Assembly (NCBI RefSeq): GCF_004341085.1
Contig: NZ_SLXW01000001.1
Coordinates: forward strand, 496,001-560,000
Direction: 5' to 3'
Source of the DNA: Sphingomonas sp. PP-CE-1G-424
GTDB taxonomy: Bacteria; Pseudomonadota; Alphaproteobacteria; Sphingomonadales; Sphingomonadaceae
Length of the DNA stretch: 64,000 nucleotides
The stretch's first letter is position 1. Every line of letters starts with the position of its first letter. This document shows, in pieces, positions 17,991 through 25,486 of the stretch. The translations under genes and the position numbers were made by a program. The notes under the pieces are model-generated. The model was given only the letters and a program-made list of their open reading frames with translations. It did not search any database and had not been told where the DNA came from.

Positions 17991-18823
17991 GCCGCGCCTT
18001 CCAGAGCGGGACGACTGGCCTTGCGGGCGATCCAGGCACCGCGTGCGAGCAGCACCGCGACGATTGTGGCCGCGCCGACGCCGATCGCGGTGAAGGTCTG
18101 GTCGTCGAGGTCGAGCGCGAAGCCCGCGGCCTCCGACGCCGCGAACAACGCCATGCCGTAGGACAGGCCGACGATCAGCCAGCCGACCGCACGCCGATAC
18201 CGCATGACCGATCCACCTGCACCGCGCCCCGCCCGCTGGCTCGATCGCAGCAACCGGCTGACGATCTGGCTGTCCAGCGTATCGGCGAGCACCATGCCGA
18301 TCGTGAAGGCCAGCGCGATACCGGCGGCGGCGGCGGGCCCACCCCGCGTCGTTGCGGCCGCACCCCAGGCGGCCGCCTGGGTCGCGGTGTCGAACACCAG
18401 CCCGAACACGACGCCGATCGCGACGACCGCCGCCGGGTGCGTGCTCGACCGCAGCGAGCGCGGCACCAGCCCTGCCCGCCACCCGACCGGCGCATACGCA
18501 CGGTGTCGCAGCAGCGCGACGAGATTGAGCGTGCCGACCAGGATCAGCAACGCGATCACCATCGTATCGACCAGCGTCGCGGTCCAGCGCGGCACGACGA
18601 TCCAGTGCGCGAACAACGACACCCCGATCGCCACGACCGCCACCGCGAGGCTGTGGCCGAGCGCGAACAGCGTGCCGGTCCAGGGCGACAATCGAGGCCG
18701 CTCTTCGACCATGCGGAAGACGATATTGTCGATCACCGCGACGTGATCGGGATCGAGCCCGTGGCGCAGGCCGAGCACGAACATCAGGCCCAGCGTGGGC
18801 AGTGCGAACGAGGGATCTGTCAT
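17987..18823 (-). CDS. Nickel/cobalt permease, NiCoT (HoxN/NixA) family
   Basis: This 278-residue membrane protein has about seven to eight helices. The family signatures are all visible: GLRHGLDPDHVAVIDN in helix 2 (the H-x4-D-H metal motif), LFALGHSLAV in helix 3, and GLVFDTATQ in helix 5. NiCoT permeases carry Ni2+ or Co2+ inward with high affinity. The ATG at 18823 overlaps the DUF1289 stop (ATGA), and its own stop overlaps the next COG0523 gene's start, so translational coupling is very likely. Ni versus Co versus Zn specificity cannot be read from the motifs. No urease, hydrogenase or cobalamin gene is in view. Confidence 0.88.
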   Translation of the reverse strand: MTDPSFALPTLGLMFVLGLRHGLDPDHVAVIDNIVFRMVEERPRLSPWTGTLFALGHSLAVAVVAIGVSLFAHWIVVPRWTATLVDTMVIALLILVGTLNLVALLRHRAYAPVGWRAGLVPRSLRSSTHPAAVVAIGVVFGLVFDTATQAAAWGAAATTRGGPAAAAGIALAFTIGMVLADTLDSQIVSRLLRSSQRAGRGAGGSVMRYRRAVGWLIVGLSYGMALFAASEAAGFALDLDDQTFTAIGVGAATIVAVLLARGAWIARKASRPALEGAA

Positions 18824-19083
18824 GCCCTGTCTTCCGAGATAGTGTCGGGGTCTTCCGAGATAGTGTCGGGGTCTTCCGAAATTGGGTCGGGCGCCAGTTC
18901 CGAGGCGACGATGCCGCGCGCGGCCAGCTTGGCGAGGCGGCGGGGCAGCTCGGCCTGGATCCCCAGCAGGGTCGGCCGCGCCGCCTTGCGCCAGCCGCGG
19001 CACTCGACCTGCGTGCGCCCGCAGGCGACGCACCAGCCGGTCCGCCCATCGAAGCGGCAGATATCGACGCACGGGCTCTTCAC
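18820..19083 (-). CDS. DUF1289 family protein with C-terminal heptad repeats
   Basis: This 87-residue protein starts at a GTG (19083) that overlaps the WD40 gene's stop (GTGA). The DUF1289 core shows SPCVDICRFD near the N-terminus, a second Cys pair in GWCVACGRT and C-x-GW (CRGW). These four or five cysteines are thought to bind a metal or Fe-S cluster in this family. The last 20 residues are a tandem repeat of ISEDPDT. Its own stop overlaps the NiCoT start. Placement between two metal genes suggests a metal-related role, but the function of the family is not established. Confidence 0.85.
   Translation of the reverse strand: MKSPCVDICRFDGRTGWCVACGRTQVECRGWRKAARPTLLGIQAELPRRLAKLAARGIVASELAPDPISEDPDTISEDPDTISEDRA
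18830..18892 (-). repeat. Three 21-bp tandem repeats at the 3' end of the DUF1289 gene
   Basis: Two identical 21-bp units (18830-18850 and 18851-18871) and a third with four changes (18872-18892) encode ISEDPDT-like heptads. The unit is a multiple of three, so copy-number change would keep the frame and the overlap with the next gene. Confidence 0.9.
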
Positions 19084-20108
19084 GCGCGTGCGGCCATGTC
19101 GAGGATGCCGATCCGGCCGTCCTCGTCGCCCCAGCCGAGCCGGGTGCCGGCATCGTTCCAGCTCAGCGCGGTAATGGCGGCGCCCTCTTCATCGACCAGC
19201 AGCGGGCGATCGTCGCCGGTCTGCGTGAGGACGACGACGCCATCGTCATATCCAATCGCCAGCAAGTCGCTGCGGGGATGGAAGGCGACGCGCGTGACGA
19301 TCGCGCCCCGCCGCTCAGCCAGCAGCAACGGCGGCGTGTCCATCGGGCCGCTCTTGCCGTCGAACGACCATAGGACGGCGCACGCATCGCCGCTGGTCGC
19401 CAGCCATCTGCCGCGGCGATCCCACGAGAAGCTGCGCGTCTTGGCGACATAGCCCGACATCCGCATGTCGCGCAGATCGGGAAGCCGCCAGCCGTGCAGT
19501 CCGGTCTCTTGCAACGCAGTGACGACATAGCGGCTGTCCGCGCTCATCGTGCAAGCGAGGTGCGAGCCGATCCAATCGAGCGCGACGCGGCCGCTGCCGG
19601 CGGTCGCCGCATAGACCAGGCTCACGCCGCCATAATGCGCGACGGCCAGCCGCTTGCCCTTGCCTTCGAGTGCGAGGCCGCCGATCGTCGAACCGATAGC
19701 GTAGCGGTGCGAGGGTTCGGTGGCACCGGGCGTCCAGACGACCGCTTCGCGACCGACGCCGGCGACGATCAGGCCCGATGCGGAACTTGCCACCAGATGC
19801 TCGACCCAGCGTCGGTCGAAGCGGCCCAACTCCAGAACATCGCCATCCGCCGTCACGCGGCATACCTGGCCATCGTCGCCGCCGGTGACGATCGAGCGTC
19901 CATCGGGATGACGGCACGCCGCCAGGATCGCGCCGCCGTGCACCGGATGCGCGGCGACCTCGCCCGCGTCGGTCATGTGCCGCACGCTGCCATCGCCGAG
20001 CGTCAGCAACGCGTCGTCCCCGAGCCACAGGATCGCGGTCGGCTCCGCACCGACCTCGGCACGGCGGCCGTGGCTTTGCACCAGCGTTTCACGCATCGCG
20101 TCGATCAT
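19080..20108 (-). CDS. WD40-repeat protein associated with COG0523 genes
   Basis: This 342-residue beta-propeller has no signal peptide. WD-type blades end in hydrophobic-Trp/Val motifs, for example HPDGRSIVTGGDDGQVCRV, REAVVWTPG, GDACAVLWSF, HPRSDLLAIGYDDGVVVL and WGDEDGRIGIL. The ATG at 20108 overlaps the stop of the first COG0523 gene (ATGA), and its stop overlaps the DUF1289 start (GTGA). A soluble cytoplasmic scaffold working with the GTPases is likely from this coupling. WD40 proteins next to COG0523 genes occur in other alphaproteobacteria, but their role is not known to me. Confidence 0.8.
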   Translation of the reverse strand: MIDAMRETLVQSHGRRAEVGAEPTAILWLGDDALLTLGDGSVRHMTDAGEVAAHPVHGGAILAACRHPDGRSIVTGGDDGQVCRVTADGDVLELGRFDRRWVEHLVASSASGLIVAGVGREAVVWTPGATEPSHRYAIGSTIGGLALEGKGKRLAVAHYGGVSLVYAATAGSGRVALDWIGSHLACTMSADSRYVVTALQETGLHGWRLPDLRDMRMSGYVAKTRSFSWDRRGRWLATSGDACAVLWSFDGKSGPMDTPPLLLAERRGAIVTRVAFHPRSDLLAIGYDDGVVVLTQTGDDRPLLVDEEGAAITALSWNDAGTRLGWGDEDGRIGILDMAARA

Positions 20109-21079
20109 CGGTTGGCAGGAACCGCGCAGGCCTCGAACCCGGCGCGCAAGGCGACCGGATCGAGGTTGCGGCCGATGAACACCATCCGGCTGGTGCGGAC
20201 CTCGTCCGGCTTCCAGTCGCGCTGATGATTGCCGTCGAGCAGCATGTGGACGCCCTGCACGACATAGCGTTGGTCCTCGTCGGGGAACGACAGCACGCCC
20301 TTCAGCCGCAGGATGTCCTGTCCCTGGACCGCGGCCAGGTTGCGCAACCACGGCATGAACAGCTCGGGCCGGATCGCCGTCGCCGAACTCAGCGATACCG
20401 AGGTGATCGTATCGTCATGCTCGTGATCGTCCTCGGACAGGAAATCGGGTTCGATCTCGAGGATCCGGTCGAGGTCGAACGCGCCGCGCTCCAGCACCTC
20501 CTCGAGCGGTACGACGCAGTTCTGCGTCTCGTGCAACCGCGCCTGGCCGTTGATCGTGCGGACGCGCTGGCGCACCACCTCAAGCTCCTGCGCGGTCACC
20601 AGATCGGTCTTGTTGAGCAGGATCACGTCGGCAAACGCGATCTGCTCCTCGGCCTCATGGCTGTCCTCCAGCCGGGCGAGGACATGGCGCGCATCGACCA
20701 CGGTCACGATCGCATCGAGGCTCGCCCGGGCGCGCACGTCGTCGTCCATGAAGAAGGTCTGCGCAACGGGCGCGGGATCGGCGAGGCCGGTGGTCTCGAT
20801 GATGATCGCATCGAAGCCGTCCTTGCGCTTCATCAGCCCCTCGATGATGCGGATCAGGTCGCCACGGACGGTGCAGCAGATGCACCCGTTGTTCATCTCG
20901 AACACCTCTTCGTCGGCGTCGACGATCAGGTCGTTGTCGATGCCGATCTCGCCGAATTCATTGACGATGACCGCATATTTCCGGCCATGATTTTCGCTGA
21001 GGATGCGGTTCAGGAGCGTCGTCTTGCCCGCGCCCAGATAGCCGGTGAGTACGGTGACGGGGATGGTCGATGATGACAC
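20105..21079 (-). CDS. COG0523 (CobW-type) GTPase, first gene of the metal run
   Basis: This 324-residue G3E GTPase has Walker A GYLGAGKTT, NGCICC (CxCC) near residue 65, ETTGLADPAP, NKTD and a C-terminal CobW_C domain. It has only a short acidic/His linker (SEDDHEHDD) in place of the long His loop of its paralogue at 16818-17990. The start is set at a GTG (21079) with AGGA 8 nt upstream. A TTG at 21139 would extend the protein across the palindrome at 21096-21109 and is less likely. Its family is associated with zinc allocation under limitation (ZigA/YeiR-like). It overlaps the WD40 gene by 4 bp. Confidence 0.88.
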   Translation of the reverse strand: MSSSTIPVTVLTGYLGAGKTTLLNRILSENHGRKYAVIVNEFGEIGIDNDLIVDADEEVFEMNNGCICCTVRGDLIRIIEGLMKRKDGFDAIIIETTGLADPAPVAQTFFMDDDVRARASLDAIVTVVDARHVLARLEDSHEAEEQIAFADVILLNKTDLVTAQELEVVRQRVRTINGQARLHETQNCVVPLEEVLERGAFDLDRILEIEPDFLSEDDHEHDDTITSVSLSSATAIRPELFMPWLRNLAAVQGQDILRLKGVLSFPDEDQRYVVQGVHMLLDGNHQRDWKPDEVRTSRMVFIGRNLDPVALRAGFEACAVPANR

Positions 21080-21095
21080 TGAGCGAGTCCTATGC

Positions 21096-21109
21096 GATGA
21101 TATAGCATC
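21096..21109. promoter_or_regulatory. Palindrome upstream of the metal run, possible Zur-type operator
   Basis: GATGATATAGCATC has matching GATG/CATC ends around a central TATA and lies 17 bp upstream of the chosen GTG. The ATG-x-TATA-x-CAT pattern resembles the AT-rich palindromes bound by Fur/Zur-family repressors. The COG0523 genes behind it are classic Zur targets. Binding by Zur is inference; the match was not scored. Confidence 0.45.
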
Positions 21110-22143
21110 TCCTATATGGCCTATTTTCGAACGCGGCAACGGTGGTGAAGGTGTTCCCCCTGCGGTAGCGGCATCAACTAGGAGCAGCCCGGTTCACCGT
21201 AATGCGATGAATTTCTCGGTCACGATATGAGCCGGTACCAGATGACTGGCCTAATAAAGCAGCGACGAACTGTTTCAGCGCTCACGACTAAATCCGGCTA
21301 TCGCGATTTCCTTTGTGTCCGAAAGGCCTAAGCTCCCGATGAGCCAGCGGGCGATGGCAATAACCAGGCCGTACAATGACGTCCGCTGTCCTCGACGCAT
21401 CGCGGTTATGGCTCAGTTCGGGGTGAACCTAGTGCAGACAAGCGCGGCTCGCAAAGATCGCATGCGATTGCTGGCTGACGACAGAGCTCGAAGTGGTCGG
21501 TCCGAGTGGCCGAGCCATACGCCTATGCCTTATCTGTTCATGCAGGCTTCAGACGTCGTTATCAGATGTCCGGTTTCTATATTACCGGCCCCTTTTGAAC
21601 GGGTAGTAGTGGACCAATTCAGTTGCCGTTTCGGGCCATACCCGACGAGGCACGGCAGTGTCGCCTCTTGTGTCATCAGTGCGTGTCGAATTTGTCCAGA
21701 GGCATATTGAGTTCCAGCAAGGCATAGAGCTCCGACAGGCATCGGTCGATAGGATCAGCGACCGACAGGAACCTCACCATCATCGCTGATACCGCATCAA
21801 CGTGTCGGCGAAAGCACGCTCCAAATATCTCGCCAGCGTGTGGCGCCGCGAGTGATCTCGTCTTTGTATCGGAGGCTACAATCCTTGGTTCCCTTCGTGC
21901 TGGTTTGGACGCGAATGACGCCAAATTATGGTTTGCGGTCCAATGCGCGCGTAATCGCTGCCGCATGTTCCGTGTGCGTCCGAGGTTGTGAACCGAACCG
22001 CTACTGTCGATCAGCGAATAAGTCCCGGGCGCTGCCGGATGCCTGCGGCGTCAAGAGACGCATTTAATTACGTCGGACGGACTGAGGCATAGGAACCCCA
22101 ATGATTCCAAAATCCATGCAAAACAATGGCTTGCGCATGGGGG
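21110..22143. other. AT-richer, gene-poor stretch at the 3' side of tRNA-Ser
   Basis: About 1 kb with G+C near half by eye, against roughly two thirds in the rest of the window. No intact gene is convincing. A plus frame 21315-21710 and a minus frame 21676-21966 are open. The latter ends in a protein-like tail (CLSELYALLELNMPLDKFD) but has no recognisable domain. It lies exactly where an element integrated at the tRNA 3' end would sit, so it may be the scar of a lost island. No second copy of the tRNA 3' end was found. Confidence 0.5.
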
Positions 22144-22234
22144 TGGCGGAGCGGGTGGGATTCGAACCCACGATACGCTTTTGACGTATACTCACTTTCC
22201 AGGCGAGCGCCTTCGACCACTCGGCCACCGCTCC
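22144..22234 (-). tRNA. tRNA-Ser, anticodon GGA
   Basis: On the minus strand a complete class II tRNA can be folded: acceptor GGAGCGG (22234-22228) pairs with CCGCTCC (22154-22148). It has discriminator G, encoded CCA (22146-22144), a T arm GTGGG-TTCGAA-CCCAC and the long variable arm of tRNA-Ser. The anticodon loop reads CTGGAAA, so the anticodon is GGA, decoding UCC/UCU. Size is 91 nt including CCA. Confidence 0.95.
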
Positions 22235-22322
22235 GCATTGCTCTGGAAGCGGGTCTGCTAGTGCGGGTTTCGCGCGCGCGCAAGCGATTGCGTGCGGGGA
22301 CGGCCTCGGGCACTCTGCGGGG

Positions 22323-23180
22323 ATGTTGAATATCCTTCTTGCCGCCATGCTTGCGCAAGCCGTTCCGGCCGCCGCGACGCTCCCGTCCGATCCGGTGCCG
22401 GCGGACTGGGTCGCGGTGCCGGACGACGAACTCATGGTGTTCACCCTGGCCAATGGGCACCGGTTTACCGTGCGGCTGGCGCCTCGCTATGCGCCGGTGC
22501 ACGTCGCGAACATACGCAAGTTGGCGCGTGCGCATTGGTGGGATGCTGGGACGAGCGTCTACCGGTTGCAGGACAATTACGTCGCGCAATGGGGCGATGC
22601 GACGGAGAAGAAACCGTTGGTCGCGGGTGTCGTGGCCAACCCGCCGGCGGAATACTCGCATGCCGGACCGACCACCGTGGCGCGGCTTTCGCAGCGCGAT
22701 CCTTATGCGGAATGGGCGGGGTATAGTCGCGACGGGTGGCCGCTCGCCGGCAATGGCGCGACCGAGTGGGTGCCGCATTGCTACGGGATGGTCGGCGTCG
22801 CGCGCGATCTGGCGCCGAGCACGGGGAGTGGCGCTGAGCTGTATACCGTGATCGGGCATTCGCCGCGTGCGCTCGACCGGAACATCGCGGTGGTCGGGCG
22901 CGTGATCGACGGGGTCGAGTGGCTGTCGTCGCTACCGCGCGGGACGGGGGATTTGGGGTTCTACAAGACCGTCGGCGAGCGCAGCCCGATCGTGTCCGCA
23001 CGCCTTGCGAGCGAACTGCCCGCCGCCGAGCGACCGCGTTTCGAGTATCGCGCGGCGGATAATGCGCGGTTCGTGGCGTGGATCGCCTCGCGGGAGAACC
23101 GGGCGGGGCCGTTCTTTACGGTGCCTGCCGGGGGCGCCGACATCTGTGCCGCGCTGCCCCCGGTGCGTAAAGCGCCCTAG
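22323..23180 (+). CDS. Periplasmic cyclophilin-type peptidyl-prolyl isomerase
   Basis: This 285-residue protein has a short signal peptide (LLAAMLAQAVPAAA). The cyclophilin fold is seen in FTLANGHRFTVRLAPRYAPVHVANIRKL, YRLQDNYVAQWGD, HCYGMVGVAR, ELYTVIGHSPRALDRNIAVVGRVIDG. It would catalyse cis-trans isomerisation of Xaa-Pro bonds during folding in the envelope. The usual FxRVxxGFxxQGGD motif is diverged (QDNYVAQWGD), so activity may be reduced. It stands alone, convergent with the pirin gene; the two stop codons lie within a 4-bp overlap at 23177-23180. Confidence 0.85.
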   Translation: MLNILLAAMLAQAVPAAATLPSDPVPADWVAVPDDELMVFTLANGHRFTVRLAPRYAPVHVANIRKLARAHWWDAGTSVYRLQDNYVAQWGDATEKKPLVAGVVANPPAEYSHAGPTTVARLSQRDPYAEWAGYSRDGWPLAGNGATEWVPHCYGMVGVARDLAPSTGSGAELYTVIGHSPRALDRNIAVVGRVIDGVEWLSSLPRGTGDLGFYKTVGERSPIVSARLASELPAAERPRFEYRAADNARFVAWIASRENRAGPFFTVPAGGADICAALPPVRKAP

Positions 23181-24031
23181 CGAATGACGGGCGGCTTGCC
23201 GAACAGGCCGGCGTTATAGTCCTCGATCGCGCGGACGATCTCTTCGCGGGTGTTCATGACGAAGGGGCCGTGGGAGACGACGGGTTCGCCGATCGGGTCG
23301 GCGTGGCCGTAGAGGATCGTGGCGGGGGCCTCGGTCGTGACGGTGATGATGTCGCCCTGGTTGCCGAACGTTGCGAGGTGGTGCGGATTGATCGGCGTGC
23401 CGTTGGCCGTGGGGGCGCCGGCGACGACGTAGAAGAAGACCGCGCGGCCGGTTGGGGCTGGTAGGTCGACCTTGGCGCCGGCTTCGAGTTCGATCGTCAT
23501 CATCGCGACGTCGGTCAGGGATTCGATCGGGCCCTGTCGTCCGGCAAACGTGCCGGAGATCAGGTTCACGGTGCCACCCTCGACCGGGATCGCGGGAATG
23601 TCCTCGCGCTGGAGGCCGGTATAGGCGGGCTTGGTCATCTTGAGCCGGCCGGGGAGATTGACCCAGAGTTGCAGGATCTCGAGCGGGCCGCCGTCGCGCT
23701 TGAACGACGCAGACGAAATCTCCGCATGGATCAGGCCCGAGCCGGCGGTCATCCACTGGACGCCGCCTGCGCGGATGACGCTCTCGTGGCCACCGCTGTC
23801 GAGATGCGCCATCTCGCCCTCGAGGATGAAGCTGACCGTCTCGAACCCGCGGTGCGGATGCGGGCCGAACGGGAGGCCGCTATTGCCGGCGCGGTAGGTC
23901 TGGGGCCCGTGATGGTTGAGGAACAGGAACGGATCGACCTGCGGCAGGCCGGGACCCGGTAGCGGCCGTCGTGTCACCAGGTCGGCGATGTCGTCGCGCT
24001 GGGCGGGATACTGGTTGAGGGCGTGGCGCAT
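23177..24031 (-). CDS. Pirin family protein (cupin)
   Basis: This 284-residue bicupin has the pirin metal motif HPHRGFETVSF near residue 58 and the second pair in SGLIHAEIS near residue 103; these supply the His3Glu metal site. Pirins bind iron or nickel, and some act as quercetin dioxygenases. The gene begins 1 bp after the FMN-reductase stop and belongs to the three-gene minus-strand unit DODA - FMN reductase - pirin. A redox or aromatic-compound role is likely; the substrate is unknown. Confidence 0.93.
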   Translation of the reverse strand: MRHALNQYPAQRDDIADLVTRRPLPGPGLPQVDPFLFLNHHGPQTYRAGNSGLPFGPHPHRGFETVSFILEGEMAHLDSGGHESVIRAGGVQWMTAGSGLIHAEISSASFKRDGGPLEILQLWVNLPGRLKMTKPAYTGLQREDIPAIPVEGGTVNLISGTFAGRQGPIESLTDVAMMTIELEAGAKVDLPAPTGRAVFFYVVAGAPTANGTPINPHHLATFGNQGDIITVTTEAPATILYGHADPIGEPVVSHGPFVMNTREEIVRAIEDYNAGLFGKPPVIR

Positions 24032-24032
24032 G

Positions 24033-24605
24033 TCAGGAGGCCTCGCGGTCGGCGGTGGTGGGCCGCGCGATGTCGGCGAGCAAATCGTCTATGCCGGCCA
24101 CAAGGAAGTTGAGCGTGCGCTGGTCGGTCAGGCGACCATCGGCGATCTTCTCGTGCACGGCGCCGACAACGGCTTGTGGACGCAGGACGGTGCGTGCGCC
24201 GATCGAGGCCAGCGTCTCGTTCAGTTGCGCGTGGGCGCGTGCGCCGCCGACTGCGCCGGGTGACGAGGTGAGCGTGAAGACCGGCTTGCCCGTCAGTGTC
24301 GCCTTGCCATGCGGGCGCGAGGCCCAGTCGAGCGCGTTCTTCAGGACGCCGGACATGCCGTGGTTGTATTCGGGGGAGGCGATGACGATCCCGTCGGCGG
24401 CGCCTATTGCCGCGCGCAGCGCTGCGACGGCGGCGGGTGGCGTGTCGGTATCGGCGTCCTGGTCGTAGAGCGGGACGTCGTTCAGCGCGAAGACCGTCAG
24501 CGCTGCCTTGTCGGTGATCGCTTCGCCAAGCGTGGTCAGGATCGCGGTATTGTACGAGCCGCGGCGCAGGCTGCCTGAGATCGCGAGCAGGACGGGAAGG
24601 GCCAT
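24033..24605 (-). CDS. NADPH-dependent FMN reductase / quinone reductase
   Basis: This 190-residue flavodoxin-like protein has the FMN phosphate loop SGSLRRGSYN near residue 10 and SPEYNHGMSGVLKNALDW near residue 80, the signature of the NADPH_FMN_reductase (ChrR/YieF, azoreductase-like) family. It would reduce FMN, quinones or chromate with NAD(P)H. It lies 10 bp after the DODA-type gene and 1 bp before pirin. Confidence 0.93.
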   Translation of the reverse strand: MALPVLLAISGSLRRGSYNTAILTTLGEAITDKAALTVFALNDVPLYDQDADTDTPPAAVAALRAAIGAADGIVIASPEYNHGMSGVLKNALDWASRPHGKATLTGKPVFTLTSSPGAVGGARAHAQLNETLASIGARTVLRPQAVVGAVHEKIADGRLTDQRTLNFLVAGIDDLLADIARPTTADREAS

Positions 24606-24615
24606 GGGAATTCCT

Positions 24616-25410
24616 TTAATTGAAGCGGTAGCCGGAGATTGCGGTTTGCAGGACGTGCTCGTTGTAGACTTGCGTACCGGACTGGTCGGAGGCGCCGGCG
24701 GCGACCATCAGCGGGAGGAGATGCTCTTCGCGGGGGTGCGAGAGGCGGCCGGCGGGGGCTTCGGCCCAGCCGGCTAACGCTGCCGCCCGGGCGGTCGGTT
24801 CGGACTTGACTGCGGCGGTCAGCCATTGGTCGAAGGCTTCGGACGGCGCGGTGAAGCGGGGGTCGCCGTAACCGCGCATATTGTGGAAGCTCATGCCCGA
24901 GCCGACGATCAGGACGCCTTCATCGCGTAACGGGGCGAGTGCGCGGCCGGCGGCGGCGTGCAACGTGGGGTCGAGATCGCGGTCGACCGACATCTCGACG
25001 ACCGGAATATCGGCGTCGGGGAACGCGACCTTCATTGGGATGAAGACGCCGTGATCGAGGCCGCGCGTGGGGTCGACATTGGCGGTCAGGCCGGCTTCGC
25101 GGAGCAGGTCGGCGGCGCGGGCGGCCAAGGCAGGATCGCCGGGCGCGTCGTAGCGCAACTCGTAGGTATGCGCGGGGAAGCCGCCGTAATCGTAGATCAG
25201 CGGCGGCGTTACGGCGCCGCTGAACGCAAAGCCGCGCGTTTCCCAGTGGCCGGAGACGACGAGGATCGCCTTGGGCTTTTCGGGCAGCGAGGCGGCGATC
25301 GACCGGAGGTACGCGGCCATGCCGGTCCAGTTTCCCGCTTGGTCGTCCATGAAGAAACAGGGCCCGCCGCCGTGCGGGATGAAGAGCGTTGGCTGGCGGG
25401 TGTTTGTCAT
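24616..25410 (-). CDS. DODA-type extradiol ring-opening dioxygenase (LigB superfamily)
   Basis: This 264-residue protein shows the class III extradiol metal ligands: FIPHGGGP near residue 11, VVSGHWE near residue 52 and SHPREEHLLPL near residue 225, plus the conserved LDHGVFIP. The family (E. coli YgiD) cleaves catecholic rings such as DOPA and related compounds using Fe(II) or Zn(II). It is the first gene of the DODA - FMN reductase - pirin unit, which probably handles aromatic or quinone compounds. Confidence 0.92.
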   Translation of the reverse strand: MTNTRQPTLFIPHGGGPCFFMDDQAGNWTGMAAYLRSIAASLPEKPKAILVVSGHWETRGFAFSGAVTPPLIYDYGGFPAHTYELRYDAPGDPALAARAADLLREAGLTANVDPTRGLDHGVFIPMKVAFPDADIPVVEMSVDRDLDPTLHAAAGRALAPLRDEGVLIVGSGMSFHNMRGYGDPRFTAPSEAFDQWLTAAVKSEPTARAAALAGWAEAPAGRLSHPREEHLLPLMVAAGASDQSGTQVYNEHVLQTAISGYRFN

Positions 25411-25486
25411 GGTCTCGAGGTAGGCGGCGATGGCGGCGACCGGAAGGCCGCGAATGGCAACGCTGCGTTGCCGGTTGGCGCGGCGG

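Noticed and set aside
16818..19049. One very long minus-strand frame as a fusion of DUF1289, NiCoT and COG0523 regions
   Set aside because: Only the part from 17990 is in the coding frame. The upstream part is an out-of-frame reading of the NiCoT and DUF1289 genes.
21315..21966. Two overlapping open frames as possible genes
   Set aside because: Neither has a ribosome site, a recognisable domain or the codon pattern of neighbouring genes.
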